Of a DNA stretch of 45,495 bases, positions 25,777 to 35,044 are shown piece by piece; the first letter of the stretch is position 1, and the number at the start of each line of letters is the position of its first letter. The stretch comes from Streptomyces triticirhizae (GTDB lineage: Bacteria > Actinomycetota > Actinomycetes > Streptomycetales > Streptomycetaceae). The stretch is taken from assembly GCF_003696235.1 (NCBI RefSeq), contig NZ_RFFJ01000024.1:1-45495 (forward strand), read 5' to 3'. The position numbers were made by a program, and so were the translations under genes. Under the pieces are notes generated by a model, which had not been told where the DNA came from, searched no databases, and saw only the letters and a list, made by a program, of their open reading frames with translations.

Positions 25777-25926
25777 CGGGTGGTTACCTCAATCGGGAGG
25801 GTCAGAAGTGACGGAAGGAGGCCAGGAGAAGGCAAGGCTTCGCTGGCAGGGCGTGTCGTGAGGGCCGGTGGGATGACCGGCCGGTGATGTCGAACTCATC
25901 GGTGGCGCACCGGCCACCGGGGTCGG

Positions 25927-26577
25927 TCAGCGGGACTCGTCCTTGAGGTCCGCCAAGTGAGTGGGGTTGCCGGGCAGTTGGCTGCGCGGCGGGGTGCGGA
26001 GACCGTCCAGGAAGATCTGGAGGTGTCGCCGGGCGAGAGTGCTGTCGTGGGCGCAGGTGCTGCCCGGCACGGTGAGGGTGAGCCGGCTCACGGCGACCAG
26101 CAGGTCCCCCGCGCCGACGTCCTCGCGCAGCTGCCCCGAGGCATGGGCCCTCGCGAGCAGCTCCTCGGTGGCCTTCAGGAACCGTTCGCGGCCTGCGGCC
26201 AGTTCGGGCCCGTGCACGTCGACCGAGAGGCTGAGCAGTCCGCAGAGACCGCCCACGCGTTCGTCGGCCGAGTCGAGGATCAGCCGGCTGAGGGCCTCGA
26301 ACGGATCTCGTTCGGTCTCCAGCGCCTCCTGGGCGCGCCGGGTGATCCGGTCACTGACGTGGATCAGCACGTGGTGGAGCAGCGACTTCCGGTCGGGGAA
26401 GTGCCGGTACACGGTGGCGTTGCCCACCCCGGCACGGCGAGCGACCTCGTCGAGGGCCACGTCCGGCCCCTGCTCGACGATCGCCTCCCGCGCCGCGACC
26501 AGGATGCGCTCCCGGTTGCGCGCCGCGTCGGCACGCAGCGGGGCGCGTGTCCCGCCCTTGGCGATGGTGGTCTCCAC
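25927..26577 (-). CDS. TetR-family regulator of the DHA2 pump
   Basis: A 216-residue TetR protein. The HTH (about residues 20-65) runs RILVAAREAIVEQGPDVALDEVARRAGVGNATVYRHFPDRKSLL in three blocks; the C-terminal ligand domain is helical. The GTG at 26577 has GGGGGAG five bases upstream; a longer in-frame ORF to 26655 has no ribosome site. Located directly upstream of the DHA2 exporter gene, it probably represses both genes and releases DNA on binding a pump substrate (inference from family and context). Two matching palindromes sit in its upstream region. Confidence 0.92.
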   Translation of the reverse strand: METTIAKGGTRAPLRADAARNRERILVAAREAIVEQGPDVALDEVARRAGVGNATVYRHFPDRKSLLHHVLIHVSDRITRRAQEALETERDPFEALSRLILDSADERVGGLCGLLSLSVDVHGPELAAGRERFLKATEELLARAHASGQLREDVGAGDLLVAVSRLTLTVPGSTCAHDSTLARRHLQIFLDGLRTPPRSQLPGNPTHLADLKDESR

Positions 26578-26656
26578 GTTGCTCCCCCACGGACGTACCG
26601 GTCTGGTGCTTCCGCGCCGAATGGCGCGGATGTCAACTGGTGCGGATTTCAACAAC

Positions 26657-26673
26657 CGGGGAGATGTTCCCCG
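26657..26673. promoter_or_regulatory. palindrome upstream of tetR, probable operator 1
   Basis: CGGGGA-N5-TCCCCG, perfect arms, 80 bases before the tetR start codon. An identical arm pair recurs 39 bases further upstream. Confidence 0.55.
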
Positions 26674-26695
26674 TTTGCTCGGACAAGGGACTCAA

Positions 26696-26712
26696 CGGGG
26701 AGGATGTCCCCG
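26696..26712. promoter_or_regulatory. palindrome upstream of tetR, probable operator 2
   Basis: CGGGGA-N5-TCCCCG again, with a different spacer (GGATG rather than GATGT). Same arms and spacing as the site at 26657, as expected for two operators of one dimeric regulator. Confidence 0.55.
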
Positions 26713-26764
26713 GTTATTTCCCCTCGTCGGTGTGTTGCCCGTCACACCTGCTTCGGGCAGTGCT

Positions 26765-26793
26765 CGGCCCCGGTGCCGTGGGCACCGGGGCCG
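26765..26793 (-). terminator. terminator hairpin after hrdD
   Basis: Arms 26765-26777 and 26781-26793 form a 13-base-pair perfect GC stem with a 3-base loop, 85 bases past the hrdD stop and before the tetR upstream palindromes. No T-run. Confidence 0.7.
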
Positions 26794-26877
26794 TCGAGTC
26801 GGTGAGGGGGGACGGCCGTCAACGACGGGCCGTCCCGGGGTGGTTGGGGCGAGCGCCCCGCCCGACGGGCGGCCGGG

Positions 26878-27888
26878 TCAGGCCGCCGCGTCGAAGCCGG
26901 AGTCGTTCGCCATCCGCTTCAGCTCCAGCAGCGCGTGCTTCTCGATCTGTCGGATGCGCTCCCTGGTCAGGCCGTGCTGCTTGCCCACCTCGGTGAGCGT
27001 GCGTTCGCGCCCGTCCTCGATGCCGTAGCGCGCCCTGATGATGTCGGCCGTGCGCTGGTCGAGCCGGCTGATCAGGTCCTCAAGACCCTCCCGCCGCATC
27101 ATCACCAGCACCGACTGCTCGGGCGAGGCCGCCGACGTGTCCTCCAGCAGGTCGCCGAACTGGGTCTCCCCCTCGTCGTCCACCGACATGTTCAGGCTGA
27201 CCGGGTCGCGCGCCCAGTCCAGCACGTCCTGGACCCGCTCCGGCGTGGAGCCCAACTCGCCGGCGACCTCGGCCGGTTCGGGCTCGCGGCCGTGCTCGCG
27301 GTTGAACTCGCGCTGGACTCGGCGGATGCGGCCCAGCTCCTCCACCAGGTGCACCGGCAGCCGGATGGTGCGCGACTGGTCGGCTATCGACCGGGTGATG
27401 GCCTGCCTGATCCACCAGGTGGCATAGGTCGAGAACTTGAACCCCTTGGTGTAGTCGAACTTCTCCACCGCCCTGACCAGGCCGGCGTTGCCCTCCTGGA
27501 TCAGGTCGAGCAGCGGCAGTCCGCTGCGCGGGTAGCGCCGGGCGACGGCCACGACCAGGCGGAGGTTGGACCGGATGAAGCTGTCCTTGGCGCGCTCGCC
27601 CTCGCGGACCAGCTCCTCCAGCTCCTCCCGCGAGGCGGAGGCCGAGGCCCCACCCTCCACGGGCTCCTCCAGCCCCTCCAGCAGGCGGCGGGCGTACAGC
27701 CCCGCCTCGATGGCGAGGGACAGCTGGACCTCCTTCGCCGCGTCGAGCAGCGGAGTGCGGGCTATCTCATCCAGATACATTCCGACCAGGTCGCGCTCCG
27801 TGGCATCGCTGCTCGCGCTGGACCGGACACTGCCCGTCGCGACACTGTCATCGGTGTCCTGACGCCGGGCGACGGCACGGGTTGCCAT
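26878..27888 (-). CDS. hrdD: RNA polymerase principal-like sigma factor HrdD
   Basis: A 336-residue sigma-70 group 1/2 factor. Region 1.2 is DLVGMYLDEIARTPLL, region 2 contains IRSNLRLVVAVARRYP, EKFDYTKGFKFSTYATWW and IRQAI, region 3 RLPVHLVEELGRI, and region 4.2 TLTEVGKQHGLTRERIRQIE. It lacks the long acidic N-terminus of HrdB, and the ends MATRAVARRQ and SGFDAAA match what I recall of HrdD. In Streptomyces it is dispensable and induced by oxidative and envelope stress. The ATG at 27888 has AAGGGAG; the ORF extends eight codons further upstream. A sigma-R-type promoter precedes it. Confidence 0.88.
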   Translation of the reverse strand: MATRAVARRQDTDDSVATGSVRSSASSDATERDLVGMYLDEIARTPLLDAAKEVQLSLAIEAGLYARRLLEGLEEPVEGGASASASREELEELVREGERAKDSFIRSNLRLVVAVARRYPRSGLPLLDLIQEGNAGLVRAVEKFDYTKGFKFSTYATWWIRQAITRSIADQSRTIRLPVHLVEELGRIRRVQREFNREHGREPEPAEVAGELGSTPERVQDVLDWARDPVSLNMSVDDEGETQFGDLLEDTSAASPEQSVLVMMRREGLEDLISRLDQRTADIIRARYGIEDGRERTLTEVGKQHGLTRERIRQIEKHALLELKRMANDSGFDAAA

Positions 27889-28352
27889 ACGTGCTCCCTT
27901 GCGATTGATCAAAGGTGATCGAGGTGATCACACACGGTCCTCCTCGGACCGGACCCGGGATGCCCCCTTGCCTCCCAAGCCCGTAACGATCTAACGACGG
28001 GAATCCGGACAGAATTCCCAACCAGTGCATCTTTTTCTGGGCGATGGAGTACCCTGCCCGGCCACACGTCCCCACCCCGCGCCGACGCCGTCCGGGCACC
28101 CACTCGGTCACCCTCGGCCATCGCGCGCCGGCGCCGGAAACCGGGCCGTCACCCCCTCCCCACCCTGAAGACGAACAGGGACGAGCGATAGTTGCGTCCG
28201 GGTACCCCCGGTCGTCGCCCGACATGCGCCGTGCCCCCGCCGGGTGACGCGCCCAACGTCGCTGGGTAGGTTGCGAAACGGCGTTCGCCTCCGCCCGGCG
28301 CGACGGCCGTCCGGGCCGTCGCCGCGTGTGCGGAACGACACATGGGGTGGGG
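27889..28352. other. divergent region between hrdD and the SEDS gene
   Basis: This 464-base gap carries the hrdD promoter (27993-28019, minus) and an hrdD leader with three GATC-containing repeats (TTGATC, GTGATC, GTGATC) at 27905-27930. The half nearer the SEDS gene shows no promoter I trust and no convincing ORF. Confidence 0.6.
27993..28019 (-). promoter_or_regulatory. sigma-R-type promoter of hrdD
   Basis: On the minus strand GGGAAT (28019-28014), exactly 18 bases, then GTT (27995-27993). This is the SigR (disulfide stress) consensus GGGAAT-N18-GTT. hrdD of S. coelicolor is a known SigR target. The start codon is 105 bases downstream. Confidence 0.75.
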
Positions 28353-29885
28353 ATGGATCGCAGCAGCACGCGCGCGGGGCGGAGACCCCGCCGCCGTGGC
28401 GCGGGCCGGCGGCGCGGCGGCCGGGGCCCGCACGTTCCGCCCTGGGTGCGCGCCTGGACCGCGCACCGCCGCAATGTCGAACTCGCCCTGGTGATCTTCG
28501 CGATCGCGATCGTCACCGGCGGGCACGCCATCGTCGGCCTGACCCTCCAGGAGCGGCTGCCGAGCGGCCTGCCCGCCCACACGCTGGGCCTGGGCGCCCT
28601 GGCGCTCGCCGCTCATCTGGCGGTGCGCCGGTTCGCCCGCTACGCCGACCCGTTGCTCCTGCCGATCACGGTGTTGCTCACCGGCCTCGGGCTGGTCCTG
28701 CTGGACCGGCTCGACCACGCCTACGCCACCCACCTCGCCCACGACCCGGGACTCTCGCCGCCCGTCGCCCCCGACCAGGTCCGCTGGACCGTGATCGGGG
28801 TGGCGCTGCTGATCGCGACGCTGGTGGTGCTGCGCCACCACCGCACGCTCCAGCGCTACCCCTACCTCGGCATGGCGGTCGCGATGGCGCTGTTGATCGC
28901 CCCCGCGTTCTTCGGCGAGGACACCTACGGCGCCAAGCGCTGGATCACCGTGGGCTCCTTCTCCGTGCAGCCGGGCGAGTTCGTCAAGGTCATGATCGTG
29001 ATCTTCTTCGCCAGCTATCTGATGGCCAACCGCGACGCGCTCGCCCTGGTGGGCCGCCGGGTGCTGGGCGTGGCGCTGCCGCGCGGGCGGAACGTGGGCC
29101 CGATCCTGCTGGTGTGGGCGGTCAGCCTGGTGGTCCTCTTCTACGAGCGCGACCTGGGCACCTCGTTGATCTTCTTCGGCGTCTTCGTGGCCATGCTCTA
29201 CATCGCCACCGCCCGCATCGGATGGCTGATCTTCGGCGCGCTGCTGGCCGTGGTGGGAACGGTCACGGTGGCCGCGACCCAGGAGCACGTCCAGGGGCGG
29301 GTGCGCGCCTGGCTCGACCCCATGGCGGCGTTCCTCCCGCCCGACCAGCAGCCGGCCGGGATCGTCTCGGACCAGCCGGCGCAGGCCCTGTTCAGCTTCG
29401 GGGCGGGCGAGTTGACCGGCACGGGCCTGGGGCAGGGCCACTCCTGGCTGGTGCGGTTCGCCGGCCGCAGCGACTTCATCCTGACCACGGTCGGCGAGGA
29501 GTTGGGCCTGGCGGGCATGACGCTGGTGCTGACGCTCTACGCGCTGCTCGTCCAGCGCGGGATACGGGCGGCGCTGACCACGCCCGACCCGTTCGGCAAG
29601 CTGTTGGCCGCCGGGCTCTCCACGGTGCTCGCGCTCCAGGTCTTCGTGATCACGGGCGGGGTCACGGGGTTGATCCCGTTCACCGGCAAGGCGCTGCCGT
29701 TTCTCGCCCAGGGCGGGTCGGCGACGGTCGCGAACTGGCTGCTGGTGGCGCTGCTGATCCGGGTCAGCGACCGCGCCGGGCGGGCCGCGACCGAGCCGGA
29801 GGGGAACGCCACCATCATCACCCCCGCCGTCACGGACGGGCCGCCCGTCCAAGGCCACCGCCGCGACCGGCCCGATCCCCTGTGA
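28353..29885 (+). CDS. SEDS-family peptidoglycan polymerase (FtsW/RodA/SpoVE)
   Basis: A 510-residue SEDS protein with about 10-12 membrane segments after an Arg-rich 45-residue cytoplasmic start. The catalytic aspartate lies in YERDLGTSL (D267); GAKRWITVGSFSVQPGEFVK and the C-terminal FILTTVGEELGLAG and GLIPFTGKALPFLAQGGS are diagnostic. SEDS proteins polymerise glycan strands from lipid II with a partner class B PBP. No PBP gene is adjacent, so I cannot say whether this works in division, sporulation or tip growth. ATG 28353 chosen over GTG 28326, since GGGGTGGGG precedes it. Confidence 0.92.
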   Translation: MDRSSTRAGRRPRRRGAGRRRGGRGPHVPPWVRAWTAHRRNVELALVIFAIAIVTGGHAIVGLTLQERLPSGLPAHTLGLGALALAAHLAVRRFARYADPLLLPITVLLTGLGLVLLDRLDHAYATHLAHDPGLSPPVAPDQVRWTVIGVALLIATLVVLRHHRTLQRYPYLGMAVAMALLIAPAFFGEDTYGAKRWITVGSFSVQPGEFVKVMIVIFFASYLMANRDALALVGRRVLGVALPRGRNVGPILLVWAVSLVVLFYERDLGTSLIFFGVFVAMLYIATARIGWLIFGALLAVVGTVTVAATQEHVQGRVRAWLDPMAAFLPPDQQPAGIVSDQPAQALFSFGAGELTGTGLGQGHSWLVRFAGRSDFILTTVGEELGLAGMTLVLTLYALLVQRGIRAALTTPDPFGKLLAAGLSTVLALQVFVITGGVTGLIPFTGKALPFLAQGGSATVANWLLVALLIRVSDRAGRAATEPEGNATIITPAVTDGPPVQGHRRDRPDPL

Positions 29886-29955
29886 GGGCGCGGTCGCCCC
29901 GATCCGGGGGCCGCGAAGAGCGCTGAAACCGGCCAGAGTTGGGAAGAACCTCACG

Positions 29956-31143
29956 ATGAACCTTCTCGACGACGCCAGGGCGATGAGCGACGAACTCGTT
30001 CGGCTCCGCCGTCAGTTGCACACCATTCCCGAGATCGGCCTCCAACTGCCCAGGACCCAGGAGGCGGTGCTGGCCGCGCTCGACGGGCTGCCCATCGACG
30101 TCACCACCGGCGCGGGACTGACCTCGGTCACCGGCGTGCTGCGTGGCGCGCGCCCCGGCCCCACCGTGCTGCTGCGCGGCGACATGGACGCGCTGCCGGT
30201 CGTCGAACGCACCGGGCTGCCGTTCGCCGCCGAGGCCGACCGGATGCACGCCTGCGGCCACGACCTGCACACCGCCATGTTGGCCGGCGCGGCCCGGCTG
30301 TTGGCCGCGCACAGGGACCAACTGGCCGGAAACATACTGCTGATGTTTCAACCGGGCGAGGAGGGCTACAACGGCGCCGGCCACATGCTGGAGGAGGGCG
30401 TGCTGGACGCCACCGGCGACCGCCCGGTCGCCGCCTACGCCCTCCACGTCCTCTCCCACAGCTGGCCCGCCGGCGTCTTCACGGCCAGGGGCGGCCCGGC
30501 GATGGCCGCCTCCAGCGTGCTGGAGGTCACGGTGCGCGGCGCCGGCGGCCACGGCTCGGCGCCGCACCGCTCCCTCGACCCGATCCCGGCGGCCTGCGAG
30601 ATGGTCACCGCGCTCCAGACCTGGATCAGCCGCGCGTTCGACGTCTTCGACCCGGTGGTGCTGACCGTCGGCCGTTTCCACGCCGGCACGGCCACCAACA
30701 TCATTCCGGACACGGCGCACTTCGCCGCCACCGTGCGGAGCTTCTCCCACGAGGCGAGGGCGCGGCTCGCCGAGGGCCTGATCGCGGTCTGCGAGGGGGT
30801 GGCCACCGCCCACGGACTCGGCGTTGACGCGCGGTTCGTGGAGCAGTATCCGGTCACGGTCAACGACGTCGCCGAGACCGCGTTCGCCGCCGACGCGGTG
30901 CGGGAGGCGTTCGGCGAGGAGTGGTTCTCGCCCATGGAGAGCCCGCTGACCGGAGCCGAGGACTTCTCCCGGGTGATCGACGAGGTGCCGGGCGCCATGG
31001 TCTTCCTGGGCGCCACCCCCGAGGGCGCCGATCCCAGGACCGCGCCCACCAACCACTCGCCGCTGGCCGCGTTCGACGAGTCGGTGCTCGCGCGGGGCGC
31101 CGCGCTCTACGCGGAGCTGGCCGTGCGCCGACTGGCCGTATAG
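29956..31143 (+). CDS. M20D-family amidohydrolase
   Basis: A 395-residue M20D metallo-amidohydrolase (N-acyl-amino-acid/hippurate/IAA-conjugate type). The metal and catalytic motifs are RGDMDALPV, ADRMHACGHDLHTAML and FQPGEEGYNGAGHM, with a dimerisation domain between about residues 185 and 300 (GAGGHGSAPHRSLDP). It removes acyl groups from amino acids or similar amides in the cytoplasm; the substrate is unknown. It lies 70 bases after the SEDS gene and 98 bases before egtA on the same strand, so cotranscription with egtABCD is possible. Confidence 0.92.
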   Translation: MNLLDDARAMSDELVRLRRQLHTIPEIGLQLPRTQEAVLAALDGLPIDVTTGAGLTSVTGVLRGARPGPTVLLRGDMDALPVVERTGLPFAAEADRMHACGHDLHTAMLAGAARLLAAHRDQLAGNILLMFQPGEEGYNGAGHMLEEGVLDATGDRPVAAYALHVLSHSWPAGVFTARGGPAMAASSVLEVTVRGAGGHGSAPHRSLDPIPAACEMVTALQTWISRAFDVFDPVVLTVGRFHAGTATNIIPDTAHFAATVRSFSHEARARLAEGLIAVCEGVATAHGLGVDARFVEQYPVTVNDVAETAFAADAVREAFGEEWFSPMESPLTGAEDFSRVIDEVPGAMVFLGATPEGADPRTAPTNHSPLAAFDESVLARGAALYAELAVRRLAV

Positions 31144-31241
31144 CGCCCGGCGGGTCGCCCCCGGCCGTCCTACCGTGATTTCACTGGCCCGACGAAACAG
31201 AACCAAAGGGTCGGATCGGAATCGCAAGGAGGGCGGCCGGG

Positions 31242-32711
31242 ATGGCCTCGGATGCGTCTCGCCCCGCGAGGGACCCGGCCGGCGCCGCCGGGCGCACACC
31301 GGCGCACGCGCCCGCTCCCGCGCCTCCGTCCGCGCCCACGCCGCTGAGCGAACGCGACGCCGAGGCCCATGTCGCCGCCCACTGCTTCGCCCCCGGGCCG
31401 CCCGCCCGCACCGGGGTCGAGCTGGAGTGGCTGGTGTGGCGCCCCGACGACCCCGGCGCCCTGGTGCCGGGCGCCGCGAGCCGCGCCGCCCTCGACCGCC
31501 TCACGGACGCCGGGCCGCTGCCCGGCGGCGGCCGGCTGACCCGGGAGCCCGGCGGCCAGGTCGAGATCAGCAGCGCCCCCGCGCCCTCCCTCGCCGCCTG
31601 CGTCGCCGCCACCCGGGCCGACCTGGAACGGGTCCGCGCCGCCCTCGCCGACGCCGGCCTGGCGGCCGTCGGCCTCGGCCTCGACCCGCACCGCAGCCCG
31701 CCCCGGGTCCTGGACCACCCCCGCTACCGGGCGATGGAACGCTACTTCGACCGCCAGAGCCCCGGCGGGCGGCTGGTCATGCGGGCCACCGCCTCCGTGC
31801 AGATCAGCGTGGACGCCGGCGACGAGTCCGACGGGCCCCGGGGCTACCGCGCCCGCTGGGCGCTGGCGCACCGGCTGGGCCCGGTGCTCACCGCCGCCTT
31901 CGCCAACTCGCCGCTCTGGCTGGGCCGCCCCACCGGCTGGCGCTCCACCCGACAGGCCCTGTGGGCCCGGATCGACCCGGGCCGCACCCGCCCGCCCGCG
32001 CCGGGGGAGGCGCCCGGCGCCGGCGACGGCCACGTCACCGGCCACGCCGACCCCCGCGCGGCGTGGGCCCGTTACGCCCTGGACGCCTCGCTGCTGTGCG
32101 TGCGCCGCGCCGCGCCGGCGAGCTGGACGGCGCCGCCCAACCGTTCCTTCCGCTCCTGGCTGCGCGGCCCCACCGCCGACGCCCGCGCCCCGGCGCTCGC
32201 CGATCTCGACTACCACCTGGGCACGCTCTTCCCGCCGGTGCGGCCGCGCGGCTGGCTCGAACTGCGGATGATCGACGCCCAGTCCGGCGACGGCTGGACC
32301 GTTCCACTGGCCGTCGCCAGCGTCCTGCTCGACGACCCGCGCGCGGCCGAGGAGGCGTGGCGCGCCACCGAGCCGCTCACCCGGGGGCGCGCGCTGCCGG
32401 CGCTCGACCTCTGGCTGCGCGCCGCCCGCCACGGCCCGGCCGACCCCGAACTCGGCCCAGCCGTCCGCGCCTGCCTCGCCGCCGCCGAGTCCGCCCTGGC
32501 GCGGCTGCCCGACGCGGCCGAACTCCGCGCCGACGTCGCCGCGTTCGCCGACCGCTACGCCGAGCACGGGCGCTGCCCGGCCGACGACCAACTCGACGCG
32601 CTCGAAGGCCGCCCCCGCGCGACCCGGGGCGGCCGTCGGCCGGCCCCGACCGAACCCCAGGGACGACGGCCTCCATCCCGTCGGCTCGCCCCCCAGGAGG
32701 CAAGCGAATGA
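31242..32711 (+). CDS. egtA: glutamate-cysteine ligase EgtA
   Basis: A 489-residue GCS2-family ligase making gamma-glutamylcysteine for ergothioneine synthesis. GVELEWLV, EPGGQVEISSAP, RATASVQISVDAGDE and ELRMIDAQSGDGWTVP are the family's active-site strands. The N-terminal 35 residues and C-terminal 50 are low complexity Pro/Arg/Ala. The stop overlaps the egtB start by four bases. Position before egtB fixes the pathway assignment. Confidence 0.92.
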   Translation: MASDASRPARDPAGAAGRTPAHAPAPAPPSAPTPLSERDAEAHVAAHCFAPGPPARTGVELEWLVWRPDDPGALVPGAASRAALDRLTDAGPLPGGGRLTREPGGQVEISSAPAPSLAACVAATRADLERVRAALADAGLAAVGLGLDPHRSPPRVLDHPRYRAMERYFDRQSPGGRLVMRATASVQISVDAGDESDGPRGYRARWALAHRLGPVLTAAFANSPLWLGRPTGWRSTRQALWARIDPGRTRPPAPGEAPGAGDGHVTGHADPRAAWARYALDASLLCVRRAAPASWTAPPNRSFRSWLRGPTADARAPALADLDYHLGTLFPPVRPRGWLELRMIDAQSGDGWTVPLAVASVLLDDPRAAEEAWRATEPLTRGRALPALDLWLRAARHGPADPELGPAVRACLAAAESALARLPDAAELRADVAAFADRYAEHGRCPADDQLDALEGRPRATRGGRRPAPTEPQGRRPPSRRLAPQEASE

Positions 32712-34132
32712 CCGAGACCCCCGTCGCCCCCTCGTCCGCCCAGCACCCCGTCGATCCCGTCGATTCCGTCGATCGCGCCGACGCCGTCGAGCCCGCCGTT
32801 CCCGTGCGCCGCCTCGACGCCGACGCGTTGGCCGGTGCGCTCCGGGCCGCGCGGGAGCGCACCCACGACCTCACCGACTGCCTGCCGGAGAGCGAACTCA
32901 CCGCGCAGCACTCCCCGTTGATGTCCCCCCTGGTCTGGGACCTGGCGCACATCGCCAACCAGGAGGAGATCTGGCTGCTGCGCCGCGCCGGCGCACGCGC
33001 CCCCCTGCGCGCCGACCTCGACCCCCACTACGACGCGTTCCGCCACGCGCGCCGCGACCGGCCGGCGCTGCCGCTGCTGCCGCCCGCCGAGGCCAGGCGG
33101 TACGCCGCCGAGGTCCGCGCGCTCGCCCTCGACGTGCTCGCCGAGGCGGGCCCCGAGCAGGCGTTCCTCTTCGCGATGATCGCCCAGCACGAGCAGCAGC
33201 ACGACGAGACCATGCTGGCCACCCACCAACTGCGCCGTGGGCGCCCCGTGTTGCACGCCCCCTCGCCCCCGCGCGCGCCCCAGGGCGAGGCGCTCCCCGC
33301 CGAGGTGCTCGTGCCCGGCGGCCCGTTCACCCTGGGCACCGACCCCGCCGACGACCCCTGGGCGTTGGACAACGAACGCCCCGCCCACCGGGTCGAGATC
33401 CCCGCGTTCTGGCTGGACACCACCCCCGTCAGCAACGCCGCCTACCAGGAGTTCATCGCCGCCGGCGGCTACCACGAGCCGCGCTGGTGGCACCCCGACG
33501 GCTGGCTCCACCGCCGGCAGGCCAACCTCACCGCGCCCGCCTTCTGGTACCGCGACCTCGACGGCCGCTGGCTGCGCCAGCGCTTCGGCCGCGTCGAACC
33601 CGTGCCGCCCGACGAGCCCGTGCTCCATGTCACCTGGTACGAGGCCGACGCCTACGCCCGCTGGGCCGGCCGCCGGCTGCCCACCGAGGCCGAGTGGGAG
33701 AAGGCCGCCCGCCACGACCCGGCCACCGGCCGTTCCCTGCGCCACCCGTGGGGCGACGTGCCCGCCGAGCCGCGCCACGCCAACCTCGGCCAACGCCACC
33801 TGCGCCCCGCCCCCGTCGGCGCCTACCCGGAGGGCGCCGCGCCCTGCGGCGCCCGTCAACTCCTGGGTGACGTCTGGGAGTGGACGGCCACCGAGTTCAC
33901 CGGCTACCCGGGGTTCGCCGCGCATCCCTACCGCGAGTACAGCGAGGTCTTCTTCGGCGCGGGCTACCGGGTGCTGCGCGGCGGCTCGTTCGGCACCGAC
34001 CCGGTCGCCTGCCGGGGCACCTTCCGCAACTGGGACCTGCCCGTCCGCCGCCAGATCTTCGCCGGCTTCCGCACCTGCCGGGACGCCGAGCCCGCCGGGG
34101 GCGGCGCCCGCCGGTCCACGAGAGCCCGCTGA
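32708..34132 (+). CDS. egtB: ergothioneine sulfoxide synthase EgtB
   Basis: A 474-residue EgtB: an N-terminal DinB-like domain and a C-terminal formylglycine-generating-enzyme fold. The three iron-binding histidines are H81 in DLAHIANQEE and H161 and H165 in the HEQQHDE motif, spaced as in characterised EgtB. The C-terminal part ends with GGSFGTDP and RQIFAGFRTCR. It joins hercynine with gamma-Glu-Cys using O2. The first 35 residues are a Val/Asp-Pro-rich low-complexity extension. It is coupled to egtA (ATGA) and to egtC (TGATG). Confidence 0.95.
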   Translation: MTETPVAPSSAQHPVDPVDSVDRADAVEPAVPVRRLDADALAGALRAARERTHDLTDCLPESELTAQHSPLMSPLVWDLAHIANQEEIWLLRRAGARAPLRADLDPHYDAFRHARRDRPALPLLPPAEARRYAAEVRALALDVLAEAGPEQAFLFAMIAQHEQQHDETMLATHQLRRGRPVLHAPSPPRAPQGEALPAEVLVPGGPFTLGTDPADDPWALDNERPAHRVEIPAFWLDTTPVSNAAYQEFIAAGGYHEPRWWHPDGWLHRRQANLTAPAFWYRDLDGRWLRQRFGRVEPVPPDEPVLHVTWYEADAYARWAGRRLPTEAEWEKAARHDPATGRSLRHPWGDVPAEPRHANLGQRHLRPAPVGAYPEGAAPCGARQLLGDVWEWTATEFTGYPGFAAHPYREYSEVFFGAGYRVLRGGSFGTDPVACRGTFRNWDLPVRRQIFAGFRTCRDAEPAGGGARRSTRAR

Positions 34133-35031
34133 TGTGCCGCCACCTCGCCTATCTGGGGCCGCCCAGGTCCCTCGCCGAGTTGCTCACCACCCCGCCGCAC
34201 AGCCTCTACGAACAGGCGTGGACGCCCCGCCACCAGGCGGGCGGCACCGTCAACGCCGACGGCTTCGGCATCGGCTGGTACCCGCCGGGCGACGGCGCCG
34301 GCCCGGTGCGCTACCGCCGGGCCGTCCCCGTCTGGGCCGACGCCAACCTGCCGGGGCTCGCCGGCCTGCTGCACAGCGGGGCCGTGCTGGCCGCCGTCCG
34401 CTCGGCGACGCCGGGCTGTGGGCTCGACGAGTCCGCCAGCGCGCCCTTCGCGCTGGGGCGTTGGCTGTTCAGCCTCAACGGGCGGATCGACCGGTGGGAG
34501 CACCTGCCCGCCGACCTCGGCGAGGTGCCGACCTCCGCCGAACTCCTCGGCATCGAGGGCCGCTGCGACGCCGCGCTGGTCTGGCTGCTGCTCGCCCGCC
34601 GCCTGGTCGCCGGCGAGTCGGCCGGCGCGGCGCTCGCCGAACTCGTCCCCCGCATCGCGGCCGTTCGCCCCACCGCCCGGCTCAACCTGCTGCTCACCGA
34701 CGGCCACACCGTCACCGCCACCCGGCACGGCGACAGCCTCTGGTACCGGCCGGCCGACACGGACCAGGGCGCCGACACGGACCAGGCCGCCGACGAGGGC
34801 CAGGCCGGCGACGCCGTCCCGGCCGACGACGCCGACCCGGCCGACGACGCCGACCCGGCCGACCGGGATTCCGACGGCGCCAAGCTGATCGTCGCCTCGG
34901 AACCCGTCCCCGGGCAGCCCGGCTGGCGCGAGGTGCCCGACCACTCGCTGCTCCGCGCCAGCCGCACCTCGGCGACCGTCGAGCCCCTTCCGCCCCACGC
35001 CACCGGCCCGCCCCCGCGGCCGGCCCCCTGA
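34132..35031 (+). CDS. egtC: gamma-glutamyl-hercynylcysteine sulfoxide amidohydrolase EgtC
   Basis: A 299-residue class II glutamine-amidotransferase-type hydrolase that removes glutamate from the EgtB product. The N-terminal nucleophile is C2 in MCRHLAYLG, exposed after Met removal. NADGFGIGWYP and LNGRIDRWEH are further active-site motifs. An Asp/Ala-rich insertion of about 40 residues near positions 208-250, built from short repeats, interrupts the C-terminal half and makes the protein longer than most EgtC. ATG 34132 overlaps the egtB stop by one base. Confidence 0.93.
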   Translation: MCRHLAYLGPPRSLAELLTTPPHSLYEQAWTPRHQAGGTVNADGFGIGWYPPGDGAGPVRYRRAVPVWADANLPGLAGLLHSGAVLAAVRSATPGCGLDESASAPFALGRWLFSLNGRIDRWEHLPADLGEVPTSAELLGIEGRCDAALVWLLLARRLVAGESAGAALAELVPRIAAVRPTARLNLLLTDGHTVTATRHGDSLWYRPADTDQGADTDQAADEGQAGDAVPADDADPADDADPADRDSDGAKLIVASEPVPGQPGWREVPDHSLLRASRTSATVEPLPPHATGPPPRPAP

Positions 35032-35044
35032 GAGGAACAGCGCC

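Noticed and set aside
21103..25887. A 1594-codon plus-strand open frame.
   Set aside because: It crosses mtnP, mscL and two minus-strand genes and has the Gly/Arg-rich composition of a shadow frame in high-GC DNA.
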